The position numbers and the translations under genes were made by a program. The notes beneath the pieces are model-generated. The model was not told the DNA's origin, did not search any database, and worked only from the letters and a program-made list of their open reading frames with translations. A stretch of DNA of 54,370 nt from contig CAVVIK010000001.1 in NCBI GenBank assembly GCA_963748315.1, positions 1-54,370 on the forward strand, read 5' to 3'. Numbering within the stretch: position 1 is the stretch's first letter; each line of letters starts with the position of its first letter. This DNA is from DASPHG01 sp963748315 (lineage in GTDB: Bacteria > Actinomycetota > Thermoleophilia > Solirubrobacterales > Thermoleophilaceae). Of the stretch, positions 26,570-34,541 are shown piece after piece.

Positions 26570-26584
26570 TACCCCCCGGGGGTA
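26570..26584. promoter_or_regulatory. CsoR-type operator
   Basis: The sequence TACCCCCCGGGGGTA is a perfect 15-bp palindrome with C/G-rich arms flanked by TA/AT. It is a close match to known CsoR boxes (TACCC...GGGTA). It lies between csoR (start 26554, minus strand) and the divergent small gene at 26623, so it could control both directions. Confidence 0.75.
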
Positions 26585-26622
26585 TATGGATTCCGCACCC
26601 GCGATATGGGTATCCGATCCAC

Positions 26623-26787
26623 ATGGCTAAAGATCACGGTCCCAGCGTCAAGAAGGACAAGCAATACGAGGGCCTGCGCAAGAAGGGAATGTCGAAGGAG
26701 CGCGCGGCCAAGATCTCGAACGCGAACGCCGGCTCGAACAACGCCGCCTCGAAGAAGGGCGGCAAGAAGGGCGGCAAGAAGAGCTAG
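26623..26787 (+). CDS. Short lysine-rich DUF7218-like protein
   Basis: This encodes 54 residues from ATG 26623, starting MAKDHGPSVKKDKQYEGLRK. GMSKERAAKISNANAG and a basic Gly/Lys tail (KKGGKKGGKKS) follow. The beginning matches the small 'MAKDHGPSIKDDKQYEALR.KGMSKE.AA.IAN' proteins, which normally continue for another 30 residues with a Rho-N-like domain. Here the protein stops after the basic tail. Possibly it binds nucleic acid. It is divergent from csoR with the operator between them. Confidence 0.75.
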   Translation: MAKDHGPSVKKDKQYEGLRKKGMSKERAAKISNANAGSNNAASKKGGKKGGKKS

Positions 26788-26972
26788 TCCGGCGAGGACT
26801 CGCGCACCGACTCGTTCGTAAGCGCGCGGCGCGCCTCGTGTAGCGCCTCGCGCAGCGCATCCTCGCCGGCGTCGGGGTCGAAAGCGACCTCCTCGATGCA
26901 TCGGCGGGCGCGCCGCAGCGCCGCCGCCAGGCGCGCGTTCTCCTGCTCGAGTACGTCGGAAACGGCCATCAC
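26784..26972 (-). CDS. Small coiled-coil hypothetical protein
   Basis: This encodes 62 residues from ATG 26972 (or the adjacent ATG 26969). It is a predicted helix with heptad pattern VSDVLEQENARLAAALRRA, then EDALREALHEARRAL, and an acidic end. There is no domain call. It overlaps the stop of the preceding opposite-strand gene by 4 bp. The coding pattern is plausible but the protein is short, so treat it as tentative. Confidence 0.45.
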   Translation of the reverse strand: MMAVSDVLEQENARLAAALRRARRCIEEVAFDPDAGEDALREALHEARRALTNESVRESSPD

Positions 26973-27016
26973 GGCTCGCTACCCCTACGGGGGCGCGCGA
27001 AACCGTCTGTCAAGCC

Positions 27017-27247
27017 TTATGACGGATTGTGGGCGGAACCTACGAGCGCCTTGAGGCTCTCGTGGTCCTCGTGGCACGCGGGGCAACCCTCGAGGTGTGC
27101 CCGCATCCCCGGGATCGCGGCGTCGGCATCCGAAGCAGCCAGCTCCAGCTCGACATAGCGGTCGAGGTTGTCGAAGCATTCGTCGCAGGTCAGCTCAGGA
27201 CCGTCGGGGCCCAGCATGGCCTTGATCAGTCTGCGGTCGTCGTTCAT
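27017..27247 (-). CDS. Zinc-finger anti-sigma factor (zf-HC2)
   Basis: This encodes 76 residues from ATG 27247, overlapping the sigma gene's TGA (ATGA). It carries LTCDECFDNLDRYVELEL near the N-terminus and the zinc motif MRAHLEGCPACHEDHE (H-x3-C-x2-C). There is no membrane segment, so it is a soluble ZAS-type anti-sigma, likely releasing its sigma factor upon redox or another intracellular stress. Its cognate is the adjacent ECF factor. Confidence 0.85.
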   Translation of the reverse strand: MNDDRRLIKAMLGPDGPELTCDECFDNLDRYVELELAASDADAAIPGMRAHLEGCPACHEDHESLKALVGSAHNPS

Positions 27248-27876
27248 GTCTCGATGTGCGCACGCAACTTCTTGCGCGCGTCGTGGAGTGTCTTGTACAG
27301 GGCACCGCGGGTGGTGTTCAACCGCTCCGCGAGCACGTCGATTGGCACGTCGTTCAAAGTGAGCGCGACCAGCACCTCGCGCTGGTGCGGGCTGAGCTCC
27401 TGCTCTATGCCCGTCTTCAGCTCCCGCAGCAGTTCGCTCTCCTCCGCGCGGGCGTGCGGCGAGGGGCGCTCCGCCGAAAAGACGTCCCAGGTCTCGGGCT
27501 CGAGCGGGATCTCGCGTCCCTGCCAGGCGCGGCGGCGCAGCTTCACCGCGGCCTCCAGCAGCGCGAACTTGTACGCCCACGTCGTGAACCGGCTGTCACC
27601 GCGGAACGTGTCGAGCTTCTTGAGGATCGCGACAAGTGCGTCATCCGCGCTCTGCACGGCGAGGTCGTCGAAGTCGTCGCCGCGCAGGTGCGGCAAGCTC
27701 CTGCGGCGGCGGTTCACCTCGAACCGCGCTGCACGGAGCAGCAGCTCATGGAGGCGAGAACAGGCCTCCTCCCGTGCCGGTCCCGGCGACGTAAGAGCGG
27801 CGACCCAGGCGTCCGAGTCGTCGTGCTGATGGAGCGCGCGCTCCATCGGCATGACGCTAACACTCGCGGTGCTCAC
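27244..27876 (-). CDS. ECF RNA polymerase sigma factor
   Basis: This is a 210-residue factor. Sigma region 2 contains DDLAVQSADDALVAILKKL and DSRFTTWAYKFALLEA. Region 4 contains LSPHQREVLVALTLNDVPI and LAERLNTTRGALYKTLHDARKKL. A phase of about 35 residues (PLEPETWDVFSAERPSPHA) links the two. It is translationally coupled to its zinc-finger anti-sigma gene. An upstream in-frame ATG makes the start ambiguous by ten codons (MPMERAL). Confidence 0.9.
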   Translation of the reverse strand: MSTASVSVMPMERALHQHDDSDAWVAALTSPGPAREEACSRLHELLLRAARFEVNRRRRSLPHLRGDDFDDLAVQSADDALVAILKKLDTFRGDSRFTTWAYKFALLEAAVKLRRRAWQGREIPLEPETWDVFSAERPSPHARAEESELLRELKTGIEQELSPHQREVLVALTLNDVPIDVLAERLNTTRGALYKTLHDARKKLRAHIET

Positions 27877-27911
27877 GCCTTCTATGCGTCCTCTCGCGGA
27901 AGTTTCTTACG

Positions 27912-28880
27912 TCACTCGTCGAGGATTCGGGCCGCCAGGTCCGGCGGACAGCCTTGATCGAGGAGGTTGAGCAGCTCGTGGAGGTCGGTGTCGGTGGTCG
28001 CCAGCTCGGCCGCCAGGGTGGGGTCGAAGCCAACGGTCTCGAGGTGGCGCTTTCGCCAGGCCTCCATACCCTCGGGGGGATTCGAGCCAAGGAAGCGCAT
28101 CGTCTCCGCGTAGCCCTCCTCGATCAGCAAGTCCGCCCGTGAGAAGTCGCTCGGCTGCACCGTGATCGGGCACGGGGGCGGGAGTACCACCACCCGCTCG
28201 CGGCCCGGAAGCGTTGCAAGGTCATGGGCCAGCCCCTGCCGCACGAGCAGGCCGGTCGCGTGGACCAGCATTGCCAGCGCACCGCGCGGCGGTTCGGCGA
28301 GCTCGCAGGGGCCCGCCGTCGGCAGCACGTAGACCCGGTCGGCTCCGAGCTCGAGTGCGTGCCTGATCGGCGCGTTGTTGGATACCCCGCCGTCCACCAG
28401 CTCGCGGCCTTCCCAGCTCACGGATGGGAGCACGCCGGGGATCGCCGCGCTCGCAAGGACGGCATCCGCCAGCGGCCCTTCGGAAAGCCGTACCTCTTCT
28501 CCGCGCAGCACGTCCGTGGCGATCACATGCAGCGGGACCAGGGTGTCCTCCAGGCGCTCGGCGACAACGTACTTACGGACGAGCTTGCGCAGACCCGAGT
28601 CTGGAACGAGATGGTTGCGTGCGCCGATGAACCCGAGCGCGCCCGTGAGCGGGTTGACGGGGAACACCCTGTTGCGGTTCAGGCGCCGCCACACGTCGCC
28701 AAGCTCGCGCGCCGTCTCCGGCGTTTGAGGACGGTCCGCGACAAAGGCGCCGTTCAATGCGCCGGCCGATGTGCCCACGACGAGGTCGGCCCGGATGTCG
28801 TGTTCGTATAGGGCCTCGAGCATGCCCGCCTGGATCGCTCCGAGGCTGGCACCGCCTGTCAGCACGAATGCGGTGGTCAT
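27912..28880 (-). CDS. Patatin-like phospholipase
   Basis: This encodes 322 residues from ATG 28880. It carries the oxyanion loop LTGGASLGAIQAGML, the nucleophile elbow VVGTSAGALNGAF (G-x-S-x-G) and the catalytic Asp in LVDGGVSNNAPI. It has no signal peptide. RssA/patatin-type enzymes hydrolyse acyl esters of membrane lipids from the cytoplasmic side. The C-terminal 60 residues are charged and helical. It sits 9 bp downstream of the DoxX gene on the same strand. Confidence 0.92.
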   Translation of the reverse strand: MTTAFVLTGGASLGAIQAGMLEALYEHDIRADLVVGTSAGALNGAFVADRPQTPETARELGDVWRRLNRNRVFPVNPLTGALGFIGARNHLVPDSGLRKLVRKYVVAERLEDTLVPLHVIATDVLRGEEVRLSEGPLADAVLASAAIPGVLPSVSWEGRELVDGGVSNNAPIRHALELGADRVYVLPTAGPCELAEPPRGALAMLVHATGLLVRQGLAHDLATLPGRERVVVLPPPCPITVQPSDFSRADLLIEEGYAETMRFLGSNPPEGMEAWRKRHLETVGFDPTLAAELATTDTDLHELLNLLDQGCPPDLAARILDE

Positions 28881-28889
28881 GGCGCTCCG

Positions 28890-29348
28890 CTACACCCCGG
28901 GGCCGCTTTCGGCCGGGGCAGCGGAGTAGGCGGTCGCAAGACGCGACAGCGTCAGCGCGCCGAGCAGGAGACCGAAGTCCCTGAGCGCGATGTCGCCGTA
29001 GCCGCCGACCAGCAGCAGGCTCACGATGATGCCCCCGAGCCACCCGGCCACGAGCAGGCCGCCGAAGCGGGGGGAGAAGAGGACGACGAGCCCGGCGACG
29101 ATCTCGACGGCGCCCACCATGTACATGGCGTCCTGCGCGCTGCCGGGGATGATGTCGTTGAACTCGGTCGCGAGGTAGCGCGTCCAATCGTCGGTCAGGA
29201 CCTCGGCGAACTTGTCGATTCCGAACAGGATCGGCGCGACCGTGAAGGCGATCCGCAGGAGCATGAATGCCTGCGCAGCGGGGTCGCTGCGCAGCACGTT
29301 TGGCTTCGGGACCGGGACTGGCCGCAGAACGGCGGCGATGGAACTCAT
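28890..29348 (-). CDS. DoxX-family membrane protein
   Basis: This encodes 152 residues from ATG 29348, with four hydrophobic segments: ML(L)RIAFTVAPILFGIDKF, AMYMVGAVEIVAGLVVLF, LLVAGWLGGIIVSLLLVGG, and DFGLLLGALTLSRLA. The GIDKF and VGAVEIVAGL elements are DoxX-like. The function is unknown; some relatives take part in oxidative stress complexes. It is divergent from folE, with about 100 bp between starts in which I see no clear palindrome. Confidence 0.82.
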   Translation of the reverse strand: MSSIAAVLRPVPVPKPNVLRSDPAAQAFMLLRIAFTVAPILFGIDKFAEVLTDDWTRYLATEFNDIIPGSAQDAMYMVGAVEIVAGLVVLFSPRFGGLLVAGWLGGIIVSLLLVGGYGDIALRDFGLLLGALTLSRLATAYSAAPAESGPGV

Positions 29349-29450
29349 TTGGGCCCTCCTTCAGGGGGAATTCGGTTCTGATCCCTTCGCGTCGGGCGCC
29401 CGCTCGGTCTTACGGGGTAAGGACTTCGGGCCGTGGGTAGCTAAGCCCGC

Positions 29451-30056
29451 GTGACCAACTCGATAGCCGCACTCCACGCCGTTCCCCCCGATCCGTCCTT
29501 CGTCGACCTCGAGGCGGCGGAACGCGCCGCCGCCGACCTGATCGAGGCGCTCGGCGCCGACACCGCGTCGGAGAGCCTGGAAGGGACGCCGCACCGCATC
29601 GCCGCGATGTATGCGGAGCTGCTGAGTCCGGTGCCGTTCGACGCAACGACGTTCCCGAACGACGGCGGATACGACGAGCTCGTCGTCGCGCGCGAGATCC
29701 AGTTCCACTCGCTGTGCGAGCACCACCTGCTGCCCTTCACGGGGGTCGCGCACGTCGCCTATCTCCCGGGGGAGCGGATCCTCGGCCTGTCGAAGCTGGC
29801 GCGCGTCGTCGACTACTTCGCGCGCTCGCTACAGGTGCAGGAACGCCTCACCACGCAGGTGGCCGGCTGGCTCCAGCGCGAACTCGAGCCCAAGGGCGTC
29901 GGCGTCGTGATCGAGGCCGAGCACCTGTGCATGTCGCTGCGCGGAGTCCAGAAGCCTGGGGCAAAGACGGTCACGTCTGCGCTGCACGGGCTGGTCCGCG
30001 ACGACGCGCGGACGCGTCAGGAGTTCCTTGCGCTCACGAAATCGCGTGCGGCCTGA
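29451..30056 (+). CDS. folE: GTP cyclohydrolase I
   Basis: This encodes 201 residues from GTG 29451. The active-site zinc ligands are visible: FHSLCEHHLLPF (Cys and His) and EAEHLCMSLRGVQ (second Cys). LEGTPHRIAAMYAELLS and GLSKLARVVDYFARSLQVQE are conserved. The enzyme makes dihydroneopterin triphosphate from GTP for folate or tetrahydropterin synthesis. No other folate gene is adjacent. The full length agrees with the family (180-220). Confidence 0.95.
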   Translation: MTNSIAALHAVPPDPSFVDLEAAERAAADLIEALGADTASESLEGTPHRIAAMYAELLSPVPFDATTFPNDGGYDELVVAREIQFHSLCEHHLLPFTGVAHVAYLPGERILGLSKLARVVDYFARSLQVQERLTTQVAGWLQRELEPKGVGVVIEAEHLCMSLRGVQKPGAKTVTSALHGLVRDDARTRQEFLALTKSRAA

Positions 30057-30156
30057 TAAGTCGCCGCGAACGTCGATCTCGCGGCAGGAGATTGCAACCA
30101 GTCGACGTAACCAGGCCTTACGAGTTCGCGCTCTGAGCGGCGCGCTCACGGACGCC

Positions 30157-30585
30157 ATGACGACCCCGCACCCAAGCCGGTCCACCCAAGTCCGCCGGGC
30201 GGCGGCGTCGCTGGGTCCGGTGGACTACGCGGCGACGCTCGCGCTGCTGGCCGTGTATGCGGTCGGGACAAGCCTGGACGACGCACCGGGCACAAGTGGC
30301 GACTTTTATCGCTCCGCCGCCACCGTCATTCCCACGTTGCTGATCGCCGTCGCGATCCAGGGGCGCGTCCTCGAGCTGTCGCGCAAGGCAACGTTCCGGC
30401 ATCAGTACCGAACCGTCTTGTTCGCCATTGTGATCTTCGGCGGCGAAACGGGGGCGCTGATGACTATCGCCAGGGACGAGACGAACTGGGCGGCGCACCT
30501 ATACGTGTACCTCGCCTTGATCTCGCTCGGTCTGACGCTGCTCTATCAGGCGCTGCGAGGCACGGAGACCGGACGCACCGACTAG
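30157..30585 (+). CDS. Small polytopic membrane protein of unknown function
   Basis: This encodes 142 residues from ATG 30157. The open frame extends upstream to 30028, but that part is basic and unlike a leader. There are four hydrophobic segments: DYAATLALLAVYAVGTS, SAATVIPTLLIAVAIQG, VLFAIVIFGGETGALMTI, and YLALISLGLTLLYQAL. I do not recognise a family. It overlaps the convergent multicopper oxidase stop by 4 bp. Confidence 0.6.
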   Translation: MTTPHPSRSTQVRRAAASLGPVDYAATLALLAVYAVGTSLDDAPGTSGDFYRSAATVIPTLLIAVAIQGRVLELSRKATFRHQYRTVLFAIVIFGGETGALMTIARDETNWAAHLYVYLALISLGLTLLYQALRGTETGRTD

Positions 30586-32312
30586 CCGCCGCCGTTTGGA
30601 GCGACGTCGAAGCTGAACATCATTCCGCTCTCATGGTGCTCGGCAATGTGGCAGTGAGCCATCCACCGGCCGGCGTGGGTGATGTCGAGCAGGATGTCGA
30701 GGACCTCGCCGGTTTTCACCAGGACCGTGTCCGTCCAGACCAGGTTCGGGTCCTCAACACCGTCGCGGCTGAGTACGAGGAAGCGGCCGGCACCGTGGAT
30801 GTGGAACGGATGATGCATGGGATGGTCGGAATCCATCTCGTTGACGAGGCGGATCTTCACCCGATCGCCGACACGGAACTTCCAGTCGATCGCATGATTC
30901 TGCGCGCCTGTCGCGCGGTCAATCAGCTTCCAGCGCGTGTTGGCGGGCGTGGTCTTCCGGTTGACGTCGACCATGTCGTCTTCCCACTCGATCGCGCCCG
31001 ACGCGTGCGCGTGCGCTGTGTCATCGCCATCGTCGTTGTCGCCATGGTGGGCGCCGGCGTTGTGTTCCGTCGTCGCTTCGGTGACGACTAGGCTCGGCAT
31101 CAGCTTCATCCCGCACTCGGGGCACTTGCCTGCGACCGCGCTGGTGATCTCAGGGTGCATCGGGCACGTGAATACCACTGCGGCCGCCTTCGGCATCAGC
31201 TTCATCCCGCACTTCGGACATGACCCTTCCTCGGTACGTACCACCTCGGGGTGCATGGGGCACGCGAAGACGACGTTACCTTCCGGCGCTTCGAAGTCCA
31301 TTTCGGCCACGAAGGCGAGCGTCTTGTCTGGCTCAGCGTCGCGGTACGGCTCAATCCGCTTGCGCTCGGCGACGAGCTCCGGGTTCGTGCGGAGCGTTTC
31401 GAAGGCCTGCGTCGGCTCCGGGTCGATTGCTTCCTTACCGACGGCGATCGAGGCGAGGACGTAGGTGTGCTCGGGCGTCCGGTGTTCGAGAACCGCCTCA
31501 CCCGCTTTCGGAAAACAGACGTCGACGACGACTCGCTCCGACGGGGCGAGCACGACCGAGTCGACGAACTGTTCGTGCTCACAGCGCCCGCTGTCACCAC
31601 CGACGAGCTTCATCCGCCCCCCGCGGAGGGCGGCATTGAAGACCCGCGTGTTCGCGGTGTTGGTCAGATATAGGCGCACAACCTCGCCTTCCAGCGCCGT
31701 GAGCGCGAAGTCGGGCTCGCCTTGGACGAGCATCCGGTTCCCGAAGCGCCCCATCGCCGAGTACGTCGTTTCAGTCCGGCTGAAATGGGCGACTTCGTCG
31801 TCCGCGAGCAGGATGTCGTCGAGGGTGAGTGCGACTTCACGGTGGGCGGGCGGCCAGTAGTTCGGGTCGCTTGGGACGACCACGATGTTTCCGTAGAGCC
31901 CGAGCTCCTGTCCATAGTCCTGGCGTACGTGCGGGTGGTACCAGTAGATGCCGGGATCGGGAAATGTGAGCCTGTACTCGAAGCTCTCGCCGATGGCCAG
32001 CGGGCGCTGCGTTTCGTGCGTACCGTCGTAGCGATTGTCGAGACGCAAGCCATGCCAGTGGACGGTCGCCTCGAGGTCGCCCTGGTTCTCGACGCGCACG
32101 GCTATCTCCGACCCCTCGGCGACTCTGAGCGTCGGACCCGGGATCGAGCCGTTGTAGGCGAGCATCCGGACCGTCGCGCCATCGATTTCTTTCGTGACCG
32201 GGGCGATTCGCAGGTCAATCGAGTCGCCATCGGGGACGTCGATGATCGCCGGTCGCTCGCTTGGCCCCAGTCCGCCCACTTCGGTCGGGAACTGATCGGT
32301 ATTCGTGCTCAT
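30582..32312 (-). CDS. Multicopper oxidase with two embedded heavy-metal-binding repeats
   Basis: This encodes 576 residues from ATG 32312 (STNTDQFPTEVGG); longer in-frame starts reach 32381 but cross a dyad. Copper motifs in order are VHWHGLRLD (about residue 84), YWYHPHVRQ (about 124), HPMHHPFHIHG (about 500) and MAHCHIAEHHESGMM (about 555), the last including the type 1 Cys. Between the second and third cupredoxin domains, about residues 350-410, sit two copies of a heavy-metal-binding unit: FACPMHPEVV...CPKCGMKLMP and FTCPMHPEIT...CPECGMKLMP. No clear signal peptide is visible. It probably oxidises Cu(I) or another metal; the extra units may load or sense metal. Confidence 0.9.
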   Translation of the reverse strand: MSTNTDQFPTEVGGLGPSERPAIIDVPDGDSIDLRIAPVTKEIDGATVRMLAYNGSIPGPTLRVAEGSEIAVRVENQGDLEATVHWHGLRLDNRYDGTHETQRPLAIGESFEYRLTFPDPGIYWYHPHVRQDYGQELGLYGNIVVVPSDPNYWPPAHREVALTLDDILLADDEVAHFSRTETTYSAMGRFGNRMLVQGEPDFALTALEGEVVRLYLTNTANTRVFNAALRGGRMKLVGGDSGRCEHEQFVDSVVLAPSERVVVDVCFPKAGEAVLEHRTPEHTYVLASIAVGKEAIDPEPTQAFETLRTNPELVAERKRIEPYRDAEPDKTLAFVAEMDFEAPEGNVVFACPMHPEVVRTEEGSCPKCGMKLMPKAAAVVFTCPMHPEITSAVAGKCPECGMKLMPSLVVTEATTEHNAGAHHGDNDDGDDTAHAHASGAIEWEDDMVDVNRKTTPANTRWKLIDRATGAQNHAIDWKFRVGDRVKIRLVNEMDSDHPMHHPFHIHGAGRFLVLSRDGVEDPNLVWTDTVLVKTGEVLDILLDITHAGRWMAHCHIAEHHESGMMFSFDVAPNGGG

Positions 32313-32343
32313 GTGTACGCGGATCCTCTCCCTACGAGTCCGG

Positions 32344-32359
32344 GGCATCACCTGATGCC
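32344..32359. promoter_or_regulatory. Dyad symmetry upstream of the multicopper oxidase
   Basis: GGCATCA and TGATGCC form perfect 7-bp arms around CC, 32 bp upstream of the oxidase ATG (32312) and 117 bp upstream of the divergent hydrolase gene. It is a candidate operator. It does not match the CsoR box at 26570, so a different regulator would be required. There is no supporting evidence beyond symmetry and position. Confidence 0.35.
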
Positions 32360-32475
32360 GAAGCGCCGAGTCTGGCAGCAACCCAGCGCGTAAACCACCG
32401 TCCGATTGGAGGGTGTGTCGTCCTTCCCTCGGAGGACCGGCGTGACGACCGCCGCCTCGAACCTAGACTCGGTGG

Positions 32476-33207
32476 ATGGGCCAGACGCGGCCGGGGCTTC
32501 TGCTCGTCCCTTCGATCTCCGAGCTCGAGTGGGATCGGATCCGCCCTCTTCTCGAGGAGTGGGCAGATGTCGCGTCGTACGACCTGCCGGGGGTTGGCTC
32601 AGACGCGCCGGATGAAGGGCTCAGCGTCGAGGCCACGGTTGAGCGAGGCATTGCGGAACTCGACCAGCAGGGCTGGTCGGAGGCGATCATCATCGGTGAC
32701 CAGTTCGGCTCGGGTCTCGCCGTTCTCGTGGCGACACAGTGGAGCGGACGCGTTCGCGCGCTCGCGCTCGGCCACGCGTGCCTTCACTTCAGGCGGGACG
32801 GTGCACGCCCGGCGATCAGTCCTGCCGTGGCCGCCTTCCATCTGCAGCTCACCCAGGTTGGTCAGGCCGCGGCGGAGCAGATGTTCGTCCAGGGCATCGA
32901 TATGACTTACGGCAGTGACGTGGCTGCCGGAATTCGCGAGCGGCTATCCGCAAACTTTGCGCGGGAATACTCCGAGCTTCTGCTGTCGCACCAGGACATC
33001 GAGCTCGAGCCGCGGCTGCGGGCGCTCGACGTTCCGGTTCTCCTCGTCGAGCACCGAGACTGCCCGCTATGGACTGCCGAGGGGTACGAGGACGCCGTGG
33101 CTGCCTTTCCGCATGCACAGACAGCGGCCACCGGAGACAATCCGGGCTCGAGCCCGGAGTTCGCCGCCGCGCTACGCGAGTTTGTGCTCGGCCTCGCGCC
33201 GAGGTAG
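32476..33207 (+). CDS. Alpha/beta-hydrolase-fold protein lacking the catalytic nucleophile
   Basis: This encodes 243 residues from ATG 32476 (GQTRPGLLLVPSISELEW). The fold is followed easily: YDLPGVGSDAP (strand 4 region), the elbow IIIGDQFGSGLAV, the lid, and LDVPVLLVEHRDCPLW (acid strand). The G-x-Nuc-x-G elbow reads G-D-Q-F-G, so the nucleophile is Gln (Q76). The region of the catalytic His reads TGDNPGSSPEF without His. It is therefore probably a non-catalytic binding or regulatory relative. The stop is followed by the GST-like gene on the same strand. Confidence 0.75.
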   Translation: MGQTRPGLLLVPSISELEWDRIRPLLEEWADVASYDLPGVGSDAPDEGLSVEATVERGIAELDQQGWSEAIIIGDQFGSGLAVLVATQWSGRVRALALGHACLHFRRDGARPAISPAVAAFHLQLTQVGQAAAEQMFVQGIDMTYGSDVAAGIRERLSANFAREYSELLLSHQDIELEPRLRALDVPVLLVEHRDCPLWTAEGYEDAVAAFPHAQTAATGDNPGSSPEFAAALREFVLGLAPR

Positions 33208-33233
33208 TGGCGGTTTAGCTAGAACTCGCGCGC

Positions 33234-33551
33234 ATGAAGCTCTACGTCTGCTGGGGAACCTTTCCCGTCCCGTGGCCAAGGCGTGGCGCTTCGTGGCGGC
33301 CTGGTGCGCACCCATGCAAGAGAGCCCATGACGCTCTCGAGGAGGCGGGGCACTCGCCCGAGGTGGTGAAGGTTTACGGCCTCGCGCCGCTGCCCGACGT
33401 CACGAGTGGTCGCAAGGAGGTCAGGCGATTGACGGGCGAGAGTTACGTGCCGGTGCTCGTCCTCGACGACGGTCGGGTCATCCAGGACTCGGAGAACATC
33501 GTCACCTGGGCACGTTCACACCCGGCGAGCCACTCATCGAGTGACCGCTAG
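33234..33551 (+). CDS. Glutathione S-transferase/glutaredoxin-like N-terminal domain protein
   Basis: This is a 105-residue thioredoxin-fold protein beginning MKLYVCWGTF. It has a redox helix region GAHPCKRAHDALEEAGH (a single Cys near the active site), the strand VVKVYGLAPLP, the cis-Pro loop ESYVPVLVLDDGRVIQ, and DSENIVTWARSHP. Actinobacteria usually lack glutathione, so the partner thiol is unknown. An Arg/Trp-rich insert (PRRGASWRPG) separates the first strand from the Cys. It is convergent with cysA, 12 bp between stops. Confidence 0.75.
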   Translation: MKLYVCWGTFPVPWPRRGASWRPGAHPCKRAHDALEEAGHSPEVVKVYGLAPLPDVTSGRKEVRRLTGESYVPVLVLDDGRVIQDSENIVTWARSHPASHSSSDR

Positions 33552-33563
33552 ACGGATGCCGCG

Positions 33564-34541
33564 CTACGCGCTGATCTTCGTCTCGCCGTTCTCGAACTTC
33601 GTCTTACGGCCCGGCTTGACCCACACGATCTGACCCTCGCCCAGCTCGAGCTCCTCGAGTTGGGGCTGGGTGAGCTGCACGTTGAAGTGCGAGCCGTTCT
33701 GATGGGTCAACTCGACGCGCACCTCGAAGCCGAGGTGGATGATCCGGTCGATCATCGCCTCCGACGCCTGGTCCGATGGATCGACCATCACGTCGATGTC
33801 GTGCGGGCGGATGTAGTGGCCGTCGAGCTGGTTGACCGGGCCGACGAAGCTCATGACGAACTCGTTTGCCGGCTGCTCGTACAGCTCGCGCGGCGTGCCC
33901 TCCTGCTCGACGTGCCCCTGGTTGAGGACGACGATCTGCTCGGCGACCTCCATCGCCTCCTCCTGGTCGTGCGTGACGAAGATCGTCGTCACGTGCACGT
34001 CCTCGTGGAGACGGCGCAGCCAAGCGCGCAGCTCCTTGCGGACCGTCGCGTCGAGCGCGCCGAACGGCTCGTCGAGCAGCATCACCTTCGGCTCGACCGC
34101 GAGCGCGCGGGCGAGGGCCATGCGCTGACGCTGTCCGCCCGAGAGCTGCGCCGGGTAGCGGTGGGCGAAACCGTCGAGGTGGACGAGCCCGAGTAGCTCC
34201 TCGACGCGGCTCTGGATCTCGTCCTTCGGCCGCTTGCGGATCTTCAGGCCGTAGGCGACGTTGTCGCGCACGGTCATGTGCTTGAACGCCGCGTAGTGCT
34301 GGAAAACGAACCCGACGCCGCGCTCGCGGGCCGGTGACTTCGTCAGGTCCTGGCCGTCCAGGATGACGGTGCCCTTGTCGGGCTCCTCGAGTCCGGCGAT
34401 CACACGGAGAAGGGTTGACTTGCCGCCACCGGACGGGCCGAGTAGCGCGGTCAGCGACCCGCTCGGCACCTCGAGCGAAACGTTCTCGAGCGCGACGAAG
34501 TCGCCGAAGTTCTTCGAGACGTTCTCAACGACGATTCCCAT
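33564..34541 (-). CDS. cysA: Sulfate/thiosulfate ABC transporter ATP-binding protein CysA
   Basis: This encodes 325 residues from ATG 34541, overlapping the cysW stop (TAATG), with Shine-Dalgarno GGAGGA upstream. Walker A is LLGPSGGGKSTLL, the Q-loop HYAAFKH, the signature LSGGQRQRMALARALA, and Walker B VMLLDEPFGALD. The C-terminal regulatory extension of about 90 residues contains NQLDGHYIRPHDIDV, typical of CysA. It is the last gene of the cysPTWA operon and energises sulfate uptake. Confidence 0.93.
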   Translation of the reverse strand: MGIVVENVSKNFGDFVALENVSLEVPSGSLTALLGPSGGGKSTLLRVIAGLEEPDKGTVILDGQDLTKSPARERGVGFVFQHYAAFKHMTVRDNVAYGLKIRKRPKDEIQSRVEELLGLVHLDGFAHRYPAQLSGGQRQRMALARALAVEPKVMLLDEPFGALDATVRKELRAWLRRLHEDVHVTTIFVTHDQEEAMEVAEQIVVLNQGHVEQEGTPRELYEQPANEFVMSFVGPVNQLDGHYIRPHDIDVMVDPSDQASEAMIDRIIHLGFEVRVELTHQNGSHFNVQLTQPQLEELELGEGQIVWVKPGRKTKFENGETKISA

